Assembly (NCBI GenBank): GCA_900079685.1
Contig: LT599019.1
Span: 105,617 to 169,616, forward strand
Direction: 5' to 3'
DNA: 64,000 bases
Origin: an uncultured delta proteobacterium
GTDB taxonomy: Bacteria; Desulfobacterota; Desulfovibrionia; Desulfovibrionales; Desulfovibrionaceae
Positions 8,387 through 17,052 of the stretch are shown here, in pieces. Both the position numbers and the translations under genes were made by a program. Within the stretch, counting starts at the first letter, position 1. Each line of letters opens with the position of its first letter. The notes below the pieces were generated by a model. The model saw only the letters and a program-made list of their open reading frames with translations, searched no databases and had not been told where the DNA came from.

Positions 8387-9331
8387 TCAAGCGTTTTTAA
8401 GCAACGTAAGCACCTGGATGAGTTGGCTGTTCTTACGGGCGGCAACCCCGGCGAGATCCTCCTGCGTCCAGTCAAAAAATCCTTTGCCGCTTTTTATGCC
8501 GCAATTTCCGGCCCTGACCTTTTCTGTAAGAATGAGCAACGGGACAGTGCTGTTCTCAAGGTCAGGGTACAGATACTCCGCAATGGAGAGGTGCGTGTCC
8601 AACCCGTTGAAGTCGCGCTGCTCAATAGGGCCGGTGAACAGCAACCGCACGGCAAGGCTGGTTTTGACCACCATATCCACGTCCTCGGCGGACGCCACGC
8701 CCTTTTCCACAAGGCTCATGGCCTCGCGGGCCAGCGCATGCTGGAGGCGGTTGGCGATGAACCCGGGAATATCCACCCGGACATGTACGGGGGATTTGCC
8801 CAGTTTTGTCAAAAAAGACATCAGCGCGTCGATGACCCCGGTGGCTGTTTTGTCGCCCTGGATCACTTCCACCAGCGGGATCAGGTGCGCGGGCATGAAA
8901 AAGTGCGTGCCCGCAAAGTTTTCCGGCCGTTTGGTCAAGGCCGCCAGCGTGTTGATGGGAATGCCCGACGTATTGCTGGCGAACACCGTTTCCGGTTTGC
9001 AGAACGCATCCAGTTGCCCGTAGACGGATTCCTTCAAGGCGAGTTTTTCCGGCACCGCTTCGAACACGATATCCGCGTCCTTGACGCCCTCTTCCATATC
9101 GCTGCTGTACCGGACAGCGGCAAGAACGCGTTCCGGACTGTCCGCCGGAGCCATGCCGGATGCCACAAGCTGCATCATGGACGCGCGGAACTTCTGTTCC
9201 GCCGCGCGAAGCGCGTCCTTGCTGATATCCACCAGCGTAACGGGAACGCCGCCGCGCGCGCAGACAAGCGCTATGCCGTGCCCCATAATGCCGGAACCGA
9301 TCACCGCCGCGGTGGAAAAGCGCATGGTCAT
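8387..9331 (-). CDS. 3-hydroxyacyl-CoA dehydrogenase
   Basis: A 314-residue enzyme of the 3HCDH family, oxidising (S)-3-hydroxyacyl-CoA to 3-oxoacyl-CoA with NAD+. The N-terminal Rossmann domain has GSGIMGHGIA; the catalytic-domain signatures include VFASNTSGIPI, THFFMPAHLIPLVEVI (catalytic His) and PGFIANRLQHAL at the domain boundary. The C-terminus ends in SGKGFFDW. SD GGGAG precedes the ATG. It lies 15 bp downstream of an alcohol dehydrogenase fragment whose 5' part is missing, so its operon promoter may have been lost to the rearrangement near 9621-9640. Confidence 0.92.
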   Translation of the reverse strand: MTMRFSTAAVIGSGIMGHGIALVCARGGVPVTLVDISKDALRAAEQKFRASMMQLVASGMAPADSPERVLAAVRYSSDMEEGVKDADIVFEAVPEKLALKESVYGQLDAFCKPETVFASNTSGIPINTLAALTKRPENFAGTHFFMPAHLIPLVEVIQGDKTATGVIDALMSFLTKLGKSPVHVRVDIPGFIANRLQHALAREAMSLVEKGVASAEDVDMVVKTSLAVRLLFTGPIEQRDFNGLDTHLSIAEYLYPDLENSTVPLLILTEKVRAGNCGIKSGKGFFDWTQEDLAGVAARKNSQLIQVLTLLKNA

Positions 9332-9346
9332 GATGGTCTCCCGCGA

Positions 9347-9634
9347 TTATGCAGCCACGAACTGCAACACAGGTTTGACCGCAACCTTGCTCACTGCGTC
9401 TTTAAAGGCCTGCCCGGCTTTTTCGACCGGGTAGTAAGACAGGAGCGGCTTGATGTTCAGTACGCCGGCGTCAATGAGCGCGAGGGATTTTTCGTAGTCG
9501 TCCCAACCCGAGGTGTAGCTGGTGATGATGGATATTTCGCTCCGGATGGCGTCGGCAAAGGGGAAGCTCACTTCCTTGTTGGGAAGCCCCAGAAGCAGCA
9601 TGGAGCCGCCCTTGCGCGTCATGACCACCATTGA
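9347..9634 (-). pseudogene. C-terminal fragment of a zinc-type (MDR) alcohol/threonine dehydrogenase
   Basis: About 90 residues remain, corresponding to the end of a medium-chain dehydrogenase: the beta-strand GGSMLLLGLP after the cofactor domain, then SEISIITSYTSGWDDYEKSL and VEKAGQAFKDA close to the C-terminus. The normal family length is about 340 residues, so the catalytic domain and most of the Rossmann fold are gone. The homology stops where the divergent MaoC-like gene begins, indicating a rearrangement junction. Confidence 0.8.
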
Positions 9635-10544
9635 AAAAAAAGCCGCCACCTATGACGATGTGGAAATCGGCAGGGAAATCACGCGCGAATTCCACTGCAC
9701 GCCCCACTGGTGCAGAGCCTACCGCTTCGCGACGGAAGACGACAGTCTGCTTTTCGACCCCTTGCGCAACCCCGCCGCGTACGTGCCGCCCGGCGCCATT
9801 ATCGCCGACCTGTTCGTGCTGTTCCTCCAGGCGTACGACCACGCCAAAACCACGGTCCTCCACCAGCGCGAGGAGATCTGGTGCCTCAAACCCGTTCCCA
9901 TCGGGGCCGTTCTGCGCTTCTCCGGGCGTTTTACCAGCAAGTACGTAAAGCGCGAAAAAGGCTACGCCGTTTTTGACGCCGAGGCGTATGACAACGCCGG
10001 CGATATGGTCCTCCGCCAGCGCAGCGTGTTCATGATGCCCGTAAAACCCGGCACGGAAACCGCGGACGGCATGGAAATCCCCCCTTCCGTGCGCGTGGAG
10101 GGCGTGACGCCCGAAGGTGCGGCCTTTGCGGACAAAGCCTCGCCGGCCGTTGAGCCGCCTGCCACCCTGGCGCCCATGACCAAGGTGGCCCGGCAAGACC
10201 AGATGGCGGTATTTTCCGGCATTGCCGAGCACCGGTACAACATCCACAACAGCCTGGAAAAGGCGAAGAGTGTGGGCTTTGACCGTTGCGTTATGGCCGG
10301 AGTGCAGGAAACGTGCTGGAAGCTGGAGTATGCGACGCGCTTCTTCGGCGAACCTTTCCTGCGGAACGGGTATGTTCTGAGCACGTATATGTCGCCTGTG
10401 CTCACCGGCGACGTCATCACCTGCCACGGCCTTGTCAGCGGTAAGGAGTCAGTGAGCGGCGGAACCAGGCTCTCGCTGGAAGTCTGGCTCGAAAATGAGG
10501 AAAAGAAAAAAACCGCTCTCGGGCTTATTGCAGCGACAGTATAG
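9621..10544 (+). CDS. MaoC-like (R)-specific enoyl-CoA hydratase/dehydratase, double hot-dog
   Basis: A 307-residue protein if started at the ATG at 9621; no SD is visible and this ATG lies inside the dehydrogenase fragment on the other strand, so the native start was probably displaced. The N-terminal half begins TYDDVEIGREI and continues to a hot-dog fold; the second half contains QDQMAVFSGIAEHRYNIHNS, a MaoC-type catalytic Asp/His-like region, and VLTGDVITCHG. These hydrate or dehydrate acyl-CoAs. A palindromic terminator follows. It may have belonged to the same acyl-CoA pathway as the dehydrogenase at 8387. The functional assignment is family level only. Confidence 0.72.
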   Translation: MTTIEKKAATYDDVEIGREITREFHCTPHWCRAYRFATEDDSLLFDPLRNPAAYVPPGAIIADLFVLFLQAYDHAKTTVLHQREEIWCLKPVPIGAVLRFSGRFTSKYVKREKGYAVFDAEAYDNAGDMVLRQRSVFMMPVKPGTETADGMEIPPSVRVEGVTPEGAAFADKASPAVEPPATLAPMTKVARQDQMAVFSGIAEHRYNIHNSLEKAKSVGFDRCVMAGVQETCWKLEYATRFFGEPFLRNGYVLSTYMSPVLTGDVITCHGLVSGKESVSGGTRLSLEVWLENEEKKKTALGLIAATV

Positions 10545-10557
10545 CTTGCGTAACCGA

Positions 10558-10606
10558 GTACGATCAACGCGGCCGGGCATGAAATACCCGGCCGCGCTGA
10601 TCGTAT
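10558..10606. terminator. Bidirectional terminator between convergent genes
   Basis: ACGATCAACGCGGCCGGG pairs almost perfectly with CCCGGCCGCGCTGATCGT around a 9-base loop, between the convergent MaoC-like and ThDP-enzyme genes. Confidence 0.6.
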
Positions 10607-10700
10607 CGCGGGGCCGCATGCGGCGTCCGGTTTCCCTGCCGCTGCCTGGAAGCGGCCCGCCCGCTCCGGAGCGGCAAGGAAATCTCCCGCCGTCCGGGGG

Positions 10701-12416
10701 TCACCCCTGCTTGGACCGGTAACTTCTTTCCATAGCCTGGACCGCCTCTTCCTTGTCGTGGAATTTGCACGCGCACAGTTCGGACGTGGCAATATCGATG
10801 ACGGCCGGGCCTTTTTCCGCGAACACCGCTGCCAAATCCTTTCGCAGCGTCGCGGTATTGCGCAGCGCGTACCCTTTGCAGCCCAAGCCGCGCGCCACCT
10901 GGTCAAAGGCGACCCGCTCCGTGTCAACCTCGGTGAACCGGCCTTTCCAGATGGCGGCTTCGTACCACTTTATCCAGCCGAGGATCGCGTTGTTGAGAAC
11001 AACGACCTTCACGTTCATGCCCTGTTCCCGCAAGGTCGCCATCTCGCCCAGGCAGTAGCTGAGGCCGCCGTCGCCCGTGAGCACGACGACGGTGCTGTCC
11101 GGCCGCGCCGCCGCCGCGCCCACGCCGCCCGGCAAACCATAGCCGAGCCCCGCGTTGCCTCTGGGGAACAGCGCCCTGCGTTTGCCGTACACATCGAAAA
11201 AGGTGCCGCCCCAGCCGCAGGAAAAACTGGCGTCGCACACCAGGATGGTATTGTCGCCGCAGACCTCGTTCAGCACGGATACCACCTGCTGCGGCCGGAT
11301 GGGATCGGCCTCCCCGGCCTCTTCCGCTCTGTCCTTCGCCCAGGCCTTTTTGAGAGCCTCGGCCGGAGCGGCATCATGCTTCGGGCAATCCGCGGGCAGC
11401 CGGGACAACAGCACGCCCAATGACGCCTTGGCGTCGCCGAGCATGGCGACGTCCGCCACCCGCATTTTGTTCAGTTCCATGGGGTCTATGTCGAGATGGA
11501 TCATCCGCTGCCCGGCCAGGGGCAGCTTCCAGTTAAAGGTCGCATTGGCGCTGGATTTGAAGCCCACCGCAAAAATCAGATCCGCCTGCATGGCGGCCTT
11601 TTCCGAGGCCGGGTTCCCGCCAAGCCCGCTGAGAACGCCGAGGGACAGGGGGTGGTTTTCCTGCAATATCCCCTTGCCGGACAGGGTGGTCGCCACGGGC
11701 GTCCCGGTTCTTTCGGCCAGCGCGGTCAATTCGTCGCGCGCGCCGGAGAGCCAGCAACCGCCCCCGGCCAGGATGAGGGGACGCTTGGCGTCCAGAAGCA
11801 GCCGTATGGCCGCGTCAATATCCTCAAGCCCCGGAACCGGGCGGTACGAGGGAAGATTGGCGAGTTTCGGGTCCGCTTTGGGTTCCGGCCCGGTGTATTC
11901 GTCCTTGAACAGTTTCCAAGGGCATTCGATGAAAACCGGGCCCGGCCTGCCGCCGGTCGCCATCTGCGCCGCCCGCTGGACCAATTCGGCCATCGTGTCC
12001 GTTGTCGGCAGGGTGGCCGTCCATTTGGTGACGGGGGCAAGCACGCCCTTGGAATCCGTCATCTGGGGGCCGCAGCCGCGATACCGGACCGTGATCCAGT
12101 CATGGTTCATTTCCGACGCAATGGCGATGACCGGGATGGACGAGTTGTAGGCCTCGGCCAGCCCGGACACGAACTTGATCGACCCGCAGCCCGCGGTCGC
12201 ATCGCAGACCCCGATTTTGCCGGAAACGCGCGCGTAGGCATCGGCCGCATACGCGGCGTTGATTTCGTCGCGCATCAGGACGTGCCTGATCCTGTCGCCC
12301 CTGTCCAGTATGCCGTAATACAACGGCAAGGTCTGCCCGCCGGGAACGCCGAAAACCGCTTCCACCCCATAGTCGACCAACAGGTCGGCCATGATATTGT
12401 CCGCATGCTTACCCAC
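10701..12416 (-). CDS. Thiamine diphosphate-dependent enzyme, acetolactate synthase-like
   Basis: A 571-residue ThDP enzyme, probably starting at GTG 12416 (GGAGG 8 bp upstream). The PYR domain begins at the N-terminus, with the catalytic Glu in VLMRDEINAAYAADAY; the central FAD/DHS-like domain follows; the PP domain has the ThDP/Mg motif GDGGLSYCLGEMATLREQG through VVLNN. The superfamily includes acetolactate synthase, glyoxylate carboligase, oxalyl-CoA decarboxylase and sulfoacetaldehyde acetyltransferase; I cannot choose among them. It is the last gene of the sigma-54-driven operon, 144 bp after the acyl-CoA ligase, so decarboxylation or ligation of a 2-oxoacid derivative in that pathway is the likely role (inference). 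Confidence 0.87.
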   Translation of the reverse strand: MGKHADNIMADLLVDYGVEAVFGVPGGQTLPLYYGILDRGDRIRHVLMRDEINAAYAADAYARVSGKIGVCDATAGCGSIKFVSGLAEAYNSSIPVIAIASEMNHDWITVRYRGCGPQMTDSKGVLAPVTKWTATLPTTDTMAELVQRAAQMATGGRPGPVFIECPWKLFKDEYTGPEPKADPKLANLPSYRPVPGLEDIDAAIRLLLDAKRPLILAGGGCWLSGARDELTALAERTGTPVATTLSGKGILQENHPLSLGVLSGLGGNPASEKAAMQADLIFAVGFKSSANATFNWKLPLAGQRMIHLDIDPMELNKMRVADVAMLGDAKASLGVLLSRLPADCPKHDAAPAEALKKAWAKDRAEEAGEADPIRPQQVVSVLNEVCGDNTILVCDASFSCGWGGTFFDVYGKRRALFPRGNAGLGYGLPGGVGAAAARPDSTVVVLTGDGGLSYCLGEMATLREQGMNVKVVVLNNAILGWIKWYEAAIWKGRFTEVDTERVAFDQVARGLGCKGYALRNTATLRKDLAAVFAEKGPAVIDIATSELCACKFHDKEEAVQAMERSYRSKQG

Positions 12417-12560
12417 TGTCGTATCCTCCGAAGATAACTATCCGCCCGTTATGAAATCCTGCCGGAAATTCCGGCAAAAAAAGCCTCGTTGTCATCTCCC
12501 GGCCCGATTCCGGCCGGAAGAACACGCACACGCCGTCACCGGCCGGGGAACCGCCGCATG

Positions 12561-14192
12561 TCAGGTGGGGTCGAAAAGCGCCTTGCGCAAAATCTTGCCT
12601 GTGGACGATATGGGAAGATTGTCACGAAATTCTATTTCTCGCGGGCACTTATACGAAGCCATCCGCTCCCTTGCCCAGAGGATGAGGTCTTCCCCGGTCA
12701 CCCGGCCTCTGCCTTCCTCCGTGAGTTGGATAAAGGCCTTGACGCGCTCCCCCCGTTTGGGGTCAGGCACGCCGACAACCGCCACCCTCTCCACGGCCTC
12801 ATGCCAGGAAAGCAGCGTTTCGACCTCTTCCGGAAAAACGCTGAACCCGGATGTCTTGAGCATCTGCTTGGTACGCCCGAGAAAGGTCAGGTAGCCCTCA
12901 TCGTCCAGGAACCCCACGTCGCCGGTATACAGCCAGCCATCGCGGAAAATCTCCTCCATGGCCTCGGGGTTGTTCATATACCCCAGGAAAACGCCGTCAT
13001 CGCGGACCACGATCTCGCCTTCCACGTTGGGCGGGCATTCTTTCCCGTCCGGGCCGATGATCTTCACGCTCCCGTGGCCGAAAAGCGGGATACCGAAGGT
13101 GCCGTGCTTGGGCCGTTCCGGCGGCATCGCGGCGGCCGCGGTATGCGACTCCGTCAACCCGTAGCCGGACTCTATCAAAAGCCCCCCGCCCGTCGCCTTG
13201 GCCCAGCGCTCGGCCAGCTCCCCGGTTGTGGAAATGCCGAAACTCGATGACGTGCCCTGGCGCAAGGAGCACAAACAAAAATCCGCGCTGTCCGGGTCAT
13301 CGAGCAATTGCCTGAAGCTCTGGGCGCTGGCGTACCACGCATCGCACAAATACCGTTGAATGGCATGCCGTACCGAGTCCAGATTGAAACGAGTCAGCAG
13401 CACCATGGTCGAGGCGTTATACAGGTGGACGCACAGCATAAGCATGCCGCCGATGTGGTACATCCCCTGCGTCTGGAGCCAGCGCGTCTGCTGGGTGTAA
13501 TGGTAGGCGGCTCCATACCGCGCCGCCTTGTACACCTGGCTTTTGAGCGAAAGCATCGTGGCTTTGGGCATGCCGGACGTGCCGGAGGTGAACAGGATCA
13601 GCCCCGGCTCGGCGATATCCCGTTCCCGGCCTGGCGGCGGTTCCGGCGACGCCTCCCGCATAAGCTCGGCGAGGCTGAGCGCCCCGCCTCGCGATTCAGG
13701 GGCTTCAAAGGAAAAATGCAGCGGAATCTCCGGCGTTTCCGGCAGGTATTCCGAAAAATCCGTCAGTATCACATGGGAAAGCACCCCCTGTTCCACCAGC
13801 GGTTCCAATACCGGGTACAGGCAGCTGTTGGCGATAACGACGCGGGACCCGGTCATGCGCAGCCTGTTCTCCACCTCCCAGGTCTTGAACATGGGATCAA
13901 GGGAGGCCGGGATCAACCCCGCCTTCTGCGCCGCCAGGTGGGCGAAAACAAACTGCGGGCAGTTCTGCATGAAGAGCGTGACCACGGGGCCCGCATCCAG
14001 ACGCCGCAGGGCGTTGCCCAGCCTGTTGATGCTTTCTTCCAGTTGCGCGTAGGTGATGCGTTTCCCGTAGTAGACAAGACAGGCCTTGTCGGGCATCCGC
14101 CCGGCGTGGATGGACACATATTCATACAGGGGCCGCAAGCCGAAGGAATACTCCAGCGTGCCGGACAGTTCTGTCGGTATGTAATGCGTCAC
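12561..14192 (-). CDS. AMP-forming acyl-CoA ligase
   Basis: A 543-residue ANL-superfamily enzyme that activates a carboxylic acid to acyl-AMP and then acyl-CoA. The GTG at 14192 is preceded by AAGGAG. Signatures in order: LILFTSGTSGMPKATML (P-loop-like A3), ESGYGLTESH (A5), WLYTGDVGFLD (A7), and the C-terminal SSTGKILRKAL with its catalytic lysine (A10). The binding-pocket residues do not reveal the substrate. It is 33 bp from the preceding amidohydrolase gene, implying co-translation in the same operon, so the acid released by that hydrolase may be its substrate (inference). Confidence 0.92.
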   Translation of the reverse strand: MTHYIPTELSGTLEYSFGLRPLYEYVSIHAGRMPDKACLVYYGKRITYAQLEESINRLGNALRRLDAGPVVTLFMQNCPQFVFAHLAAQKAGLIPASLDPMFKTWEVENRLRMTGSRVVIANSCLYPVLEPLVEQGVLSHVILTDFSEYLPETPEIPLHFSFEAPESRGGALSLAELMREASPEPPPGRERDIAEPGLILFTSGTSGMPKATMLSLKSQVYKAARYGAAYHYTQQTRWLQTQGMYHIGGMLMLCVHLYNASTMVLLTRFNLDSVRHAIQRYLCDAWYASAQSFRQLLDDPDSADFCLCSLRQGTSSSFGISTTGELAERWAKATGGGLLIESGYGLTESHTAAAAMPPERPKHGTFGIPLFGHGSVKIIGPDGKECPPNVEGEIVVRDDGVFLGYMNNPEAMEEIFRDGWLYTGDVGFLDDEGYLTFLGRTKQMLKTSGFSVFPEEVETLLSWHEAVERVAVVGVPDPKRGERVKAFIQLTEEGRGRVTGEDLILWARERMASYKCPREIEFRDNLPISSTGKILRKALFDPT

Positions 14193-14224
14193 CTGACCAA
14201 CTCCTTTTTCCCGGCTCCCCTGCT

Positions 14225-15382
14225 TTACCAGCCGAGGGTGATTTGCTGGAACGCGATCGCCCCGTTCTTGATGGTCGCCATGGGCACAACCATTTTTTCG
14301 GCAGCCATTGATTCGCCGTACAGGTCATCAATCCGGTAGGGCCGGTTCTCGACCTTGAATACCGCTATATCGGCGGGCCGCCCGGTCCGGAGCGAACCGG
14401 CTTCCGCCTCCAGGCCGAAGATGGCGGCGGGCCTGGAGGTCACCGCCGCCACAACCTCTTGCAGCGGCATGCCGGCGGCGAGGTACGCGGTCATTTTGTG
14501 GGCCATCGAGAACGCGGGCCGCCAGTACATCGTCCGCCGGGTGAGGTCCGTACTGATTATGTCCGGATAAAAATTCTCGCGCACCGCGGCTTTGAGAACC
14601 TTGAGAGAAAAATACGGCCGCGAGCAGGCTGTCTCGAAACACACACCCCTTGCCCGGGCTTCGAACATCGCCCCGCGCAGCCGGCCGTTCTCGTCAATGG
14701 TCAGCGAGCGCCCTCCCCTGTACAGGTGCGCCATGACGTCGCCGGGCCGCATCCGGGACAAAATGTCCTCCAGGAACAGCCCTTCGGCCAGGTCGCCGAA
14801 ATGGACATCCAGGATGCATCTATAGCCTTCCCGGGCGAGTTTGTCCGCTGTCGCGGCGGCATTTTCCAGCGCCAGCAGGCCGCTGTCCCGGGGGACATGG
14901 TCGTGGAACCGGATTTTGAGGCCGACCAGGTCGCGCGGAAATTTCTCAAACAGCCTGGCGACCTTTTCGTACCGGTAATAGGCAGGGTCCTGCGGCTCCT
15001 CGTGCGGGTGGCCCTGCACGCCGTTATTGGACGGGTGCAGCAAAACCTTGATGGTCGTGGCGCACTGGCGCACCGGGCCGTTCACCAGGTTGCCCACGGT
15101 GAAGATTCCGGCGCTGCCCGCGTCCACCGCCGTCGTCACCCCGGCGGGCAGGCAGATCAGGTCTGCCTGAGCGCCGAATTCGCTGCCGCGCGCGAAAAGG
15201 TGTATGTGCGTGTCGATAAAGCCCGGAGTCACATAGCATCCGGCCGCGTCGATGACCCGCATGGCCTCCGTGTTGCCGCCCGGCTCCACAATGCATCCGC
15301 CATGCACGTACAGATCCCGGACCGATTCCGTGCCCTGCGCCGGGTCCATCACGATTCCGTTAACAATTTTCAGATCTACCAT
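14225..15382 (-). CDS. Binuclear metal amidohydrolase, dihydroorotase/deacetylase-like
   Basis: A 385-residue amidohydrolase-superfamily protein. AAGGAAGG precedes the ATG. The metal set is complete: HxH at residues 59 and 61 (FIDTHIH), a bridging Lys at 156 (GLKIR, normally carboxylated), His 194 (DVHFGD), His 219 (MAHLYRGG) and Asp 279 (IISTDL). This is the pattern of subtype enzymes such as dihydroorotase, D-aminoacylase and imidase relatives that cleave cyclic amides or N-acyl groups. A paralog, interrupted by a stop codon, lies at 29723. It is flanked by TctA and an acyl-CoA ligase, so hydrolysis of an imported amide or lactam-type substrate is a reasonable hypothesis, not proven. Confidence 0.88.
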   Translation of the reverse strand: MVDLKIVNGIVMDPAQGTESVRDLYVHGGCIVEPGGNTEAMRVIDAAGCYVTPGFIDTHIHLFARGSEFGAQADLICLPAGVTTAVDAGSAGIFTVGNLVNGPVRQCATTIKVLLHPSNNGVQGHPHEEPQDPAYYRYEKVARLFEKFPRDLVGLKIRFHDHVPRDSGLLALENAAATADKLAREGYRCILDVHFGDLAEGLFLEDILSRMRPGDVMAHLYRGGRSLTIDENGRLRGAMFEARARGVCFETACSRPYFSLKVLKAAVRENFYPDIISTDLTRRTMYWRPAFSMAHKMTAYLAAGMPLQEVVAAVTSRPAAIFGLEAEAGSLRTGRPADIAVFKVENRPYRIDDLYGESMAAEKMVVPMATIKNGAIAFQQITLGW

Positions 15383-15439
15383 ACCATCCTTCCTTCATGC
15401 TTTCGCGTGGACCCGGCCCCGCGTCTCGGCGGCGCCGTC

Positions 15440-16957
15440 CTAGGCCGACTGCAGCCGCGAGTTCTTGAGTGAGCGCATGAAAACCGGCCAGAGCAGCACG
15501 ACGGCGCTGACGATGAGCAACCCATAGGCGATCGGGTGCGTGGCGATCGAAAAGATGTCGCCCCTGGAGGAAATCATGGCCACACGCCAGCTGTCTTCAA
15601 TGATGGGCCCCAGAATGAAGCCCAGAATGATCGGCGGCAGGGAAAACCCGCTGTTCAGCAGCAAAAAGCCGATGACGCCGATAAACAGGAAAATCCAGCA
15701 GTCGAATATCTTGTTGTTGGCCGCGAAGGAACCGAGCGTGCACATCGCGAGGATCGCCGGGAACAAGATGTTCACCGGGGAGGAAAGCACCCGGATGAAA
15801 ACTCTGATCAGGCCGATTTCCATGAGGAACATAATGATGTTGGACAGAATGAAAACGATATATATGGCGCCGATGATATGCTGGTGGTCCCGGAAAAGCA
15901 GCGGGCCGGGAGTCATGCCGTGAATCATGAGACCGCCGAGCAGAACCGCCGTAACCGTGTCGCCGGGAATGCCCAGCGAAAGCATGGGAATCAGCGCGCC
16001 GCCGCAGCAGGCGTTGTTGGCCGTTTCCGAGGAAACTATGCCCTCTTCGCAGCCGGTGCCGTATTTTTCCGGATGCGGGTCCGACCCCTTGGCGGCGTTA
16101 TAGGCCAGCAGAGACGACGTGGTCTGCCCCACCCCCGGCAAGATGCCGATGCCGGTTCCGATGGCGGCCGAACGCAGGATGTTCTTCAGCATGCCGGGCT
16201 TGCCGAGAAGCCCCTTGGAAGGGAGAAACCCGACTTTTTGGACCGGAATGGTATGGATTTTTTCCTTGGCGAACATCTTGTTGACCTGGGTGTAAATTTC
16301 GGTCAGCGCGAACAGCCCCATAAGCGTCGCGACCTGAGGGAATCCCCCTTCCAACTGCCAGACGCCGTAAGTGAACCGGTTGTTCATCAGCACGGGGTCC
16401 ATGCCGACCATGGCGATGGTCATGCCGATGATTATCCCGAGAAACCCCTTGATATAGTCGTCGGCGCAGAGCTTGACCACGATGCAGACGCCGAAAATGC
16501 CCAGCCCGAAATATTCCCACGCGCCGAACTTCAGCGCGATCTTGGCGAGCTGCGACGCGAGCAGCACCAGGACGATGGCGCTCAGGATGCCGCCCACGGC
16601 CGAGGAAAAGGTGCCCAGGTACAACGCGTCGGCCGGACGGCCGTTCCGGGCCATGGGCGACCCGTCAAAGCAGGTGACCATGGCCGCCGGGGATCCCGGA
16701 ATGTTGAGCAGAACCGAGGCGATGAGCCCCCCCGCGATACCGCCGACATAAATTGCGAGCAATAGCGCCATGCCGTCTTCCGGAGCCAGGATATAGGTGA
16801 ACGGCAGGATGAGCACGACGCCGAGGGTCGCGGTCAGGCCGGGAATGGCCCCGAACACCAGCCCCAAAAAGACGCCGCCGATAATATACAAAAATGTGAT
16901 CGGGTTTTCGAACAGATACCACCATCCCATTCCGAGGGCATCAATGATATATTCCAC
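15440..16957 (-). CDS. tctA: TTT transporter large membrane subunit TctA
   Basis: A 505-residue polytopic inner-membrane protein of the tripartite tricarboxylate transporter family. It starts at a GTG with SD GGAGG 7 bp upstream. Family motifs: FGAIPGLTATLGV near the N-terminus, a second GILPGVGQTTSSLLAYNAAK, then TANNACCGGALIPMLSLGIPGDTVTAVLLGGLMIHGMTPGP. It pairs with TctB at 18087 and the periplasmic TctC at 17053 to take up a carboxylate using the ion gradient. A perfect 38-bp inverted repeat separates it from tctC. It is a different lineage from the two near-identical TctA genes at 37510 and 39736. Confidence 0.94.
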   Translation of the reverse strand: MEYIIDALGMGWWYLFENPITFLYIIGGVFLGLVFGAIPGLTATLGVVLILPFTYILAPEDGMALLLAIYVGGIAGGLIASVLLNIPGSPAAMVTCFDGSPMARNGRPADALYLGTFSSAVGGILSAIVLVLLASQLAKIALKFGAWEYFGLGIFGVCIVVKLCADDYIKGFLGIIIGMTIAMVGMDPVLMNNRFTYGVWQLEGGFPQVATLMGLFALTEIYTQVNKMFAKEKIHTIPVQKVGFLPSKGLLGKPGMLKNILRSAAIGTGIGILPGVGQTTSSLLAYNAAKGSDPHPEKYGTGCEEGIVSSETANNACCGGALIPMLSLGIPGDTVTAVLLGGLMIHGMTPGPLLFRDHQHIIGAIYIVFILSNIIMFLMEIGLIRVFIRVLSSPVNILFPAILAMCTLGSFAANNKIFDCWIFLFIGVIGFLLLNSGFSLPPIILGFILGPIIEDSWRVAMISSRGDIFSIATHPIAYGLLIVSAVVLLWPVFMRSLKNSRLQSA

Positions 16958-16978
16958 TCTTTTTCCTCCCTGGCTGTG

Positions 16979-17016
16979 TTTTCCTCCGCTTCCGCCCGGG
17001 CGGAAGCGGAGGAAAA
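16979..17016. terminator. Perfect 38-bp inverted repeat between tctC and tctA
   Basis: TTTTCCTCCGCTTCCGCCC followed directly by its exact reverse complement. It ends in T4 in the transcribed (minus) direction, so it may act as a partial terminator or mRNA-protecting hairpin that keeps binding-protein expression above that of the permease. Confidence 0.65.
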
Positions 17017-17052
17017 CCGGGACCTTTTCACCGTCTCGTTCAGAAAGGGCTC

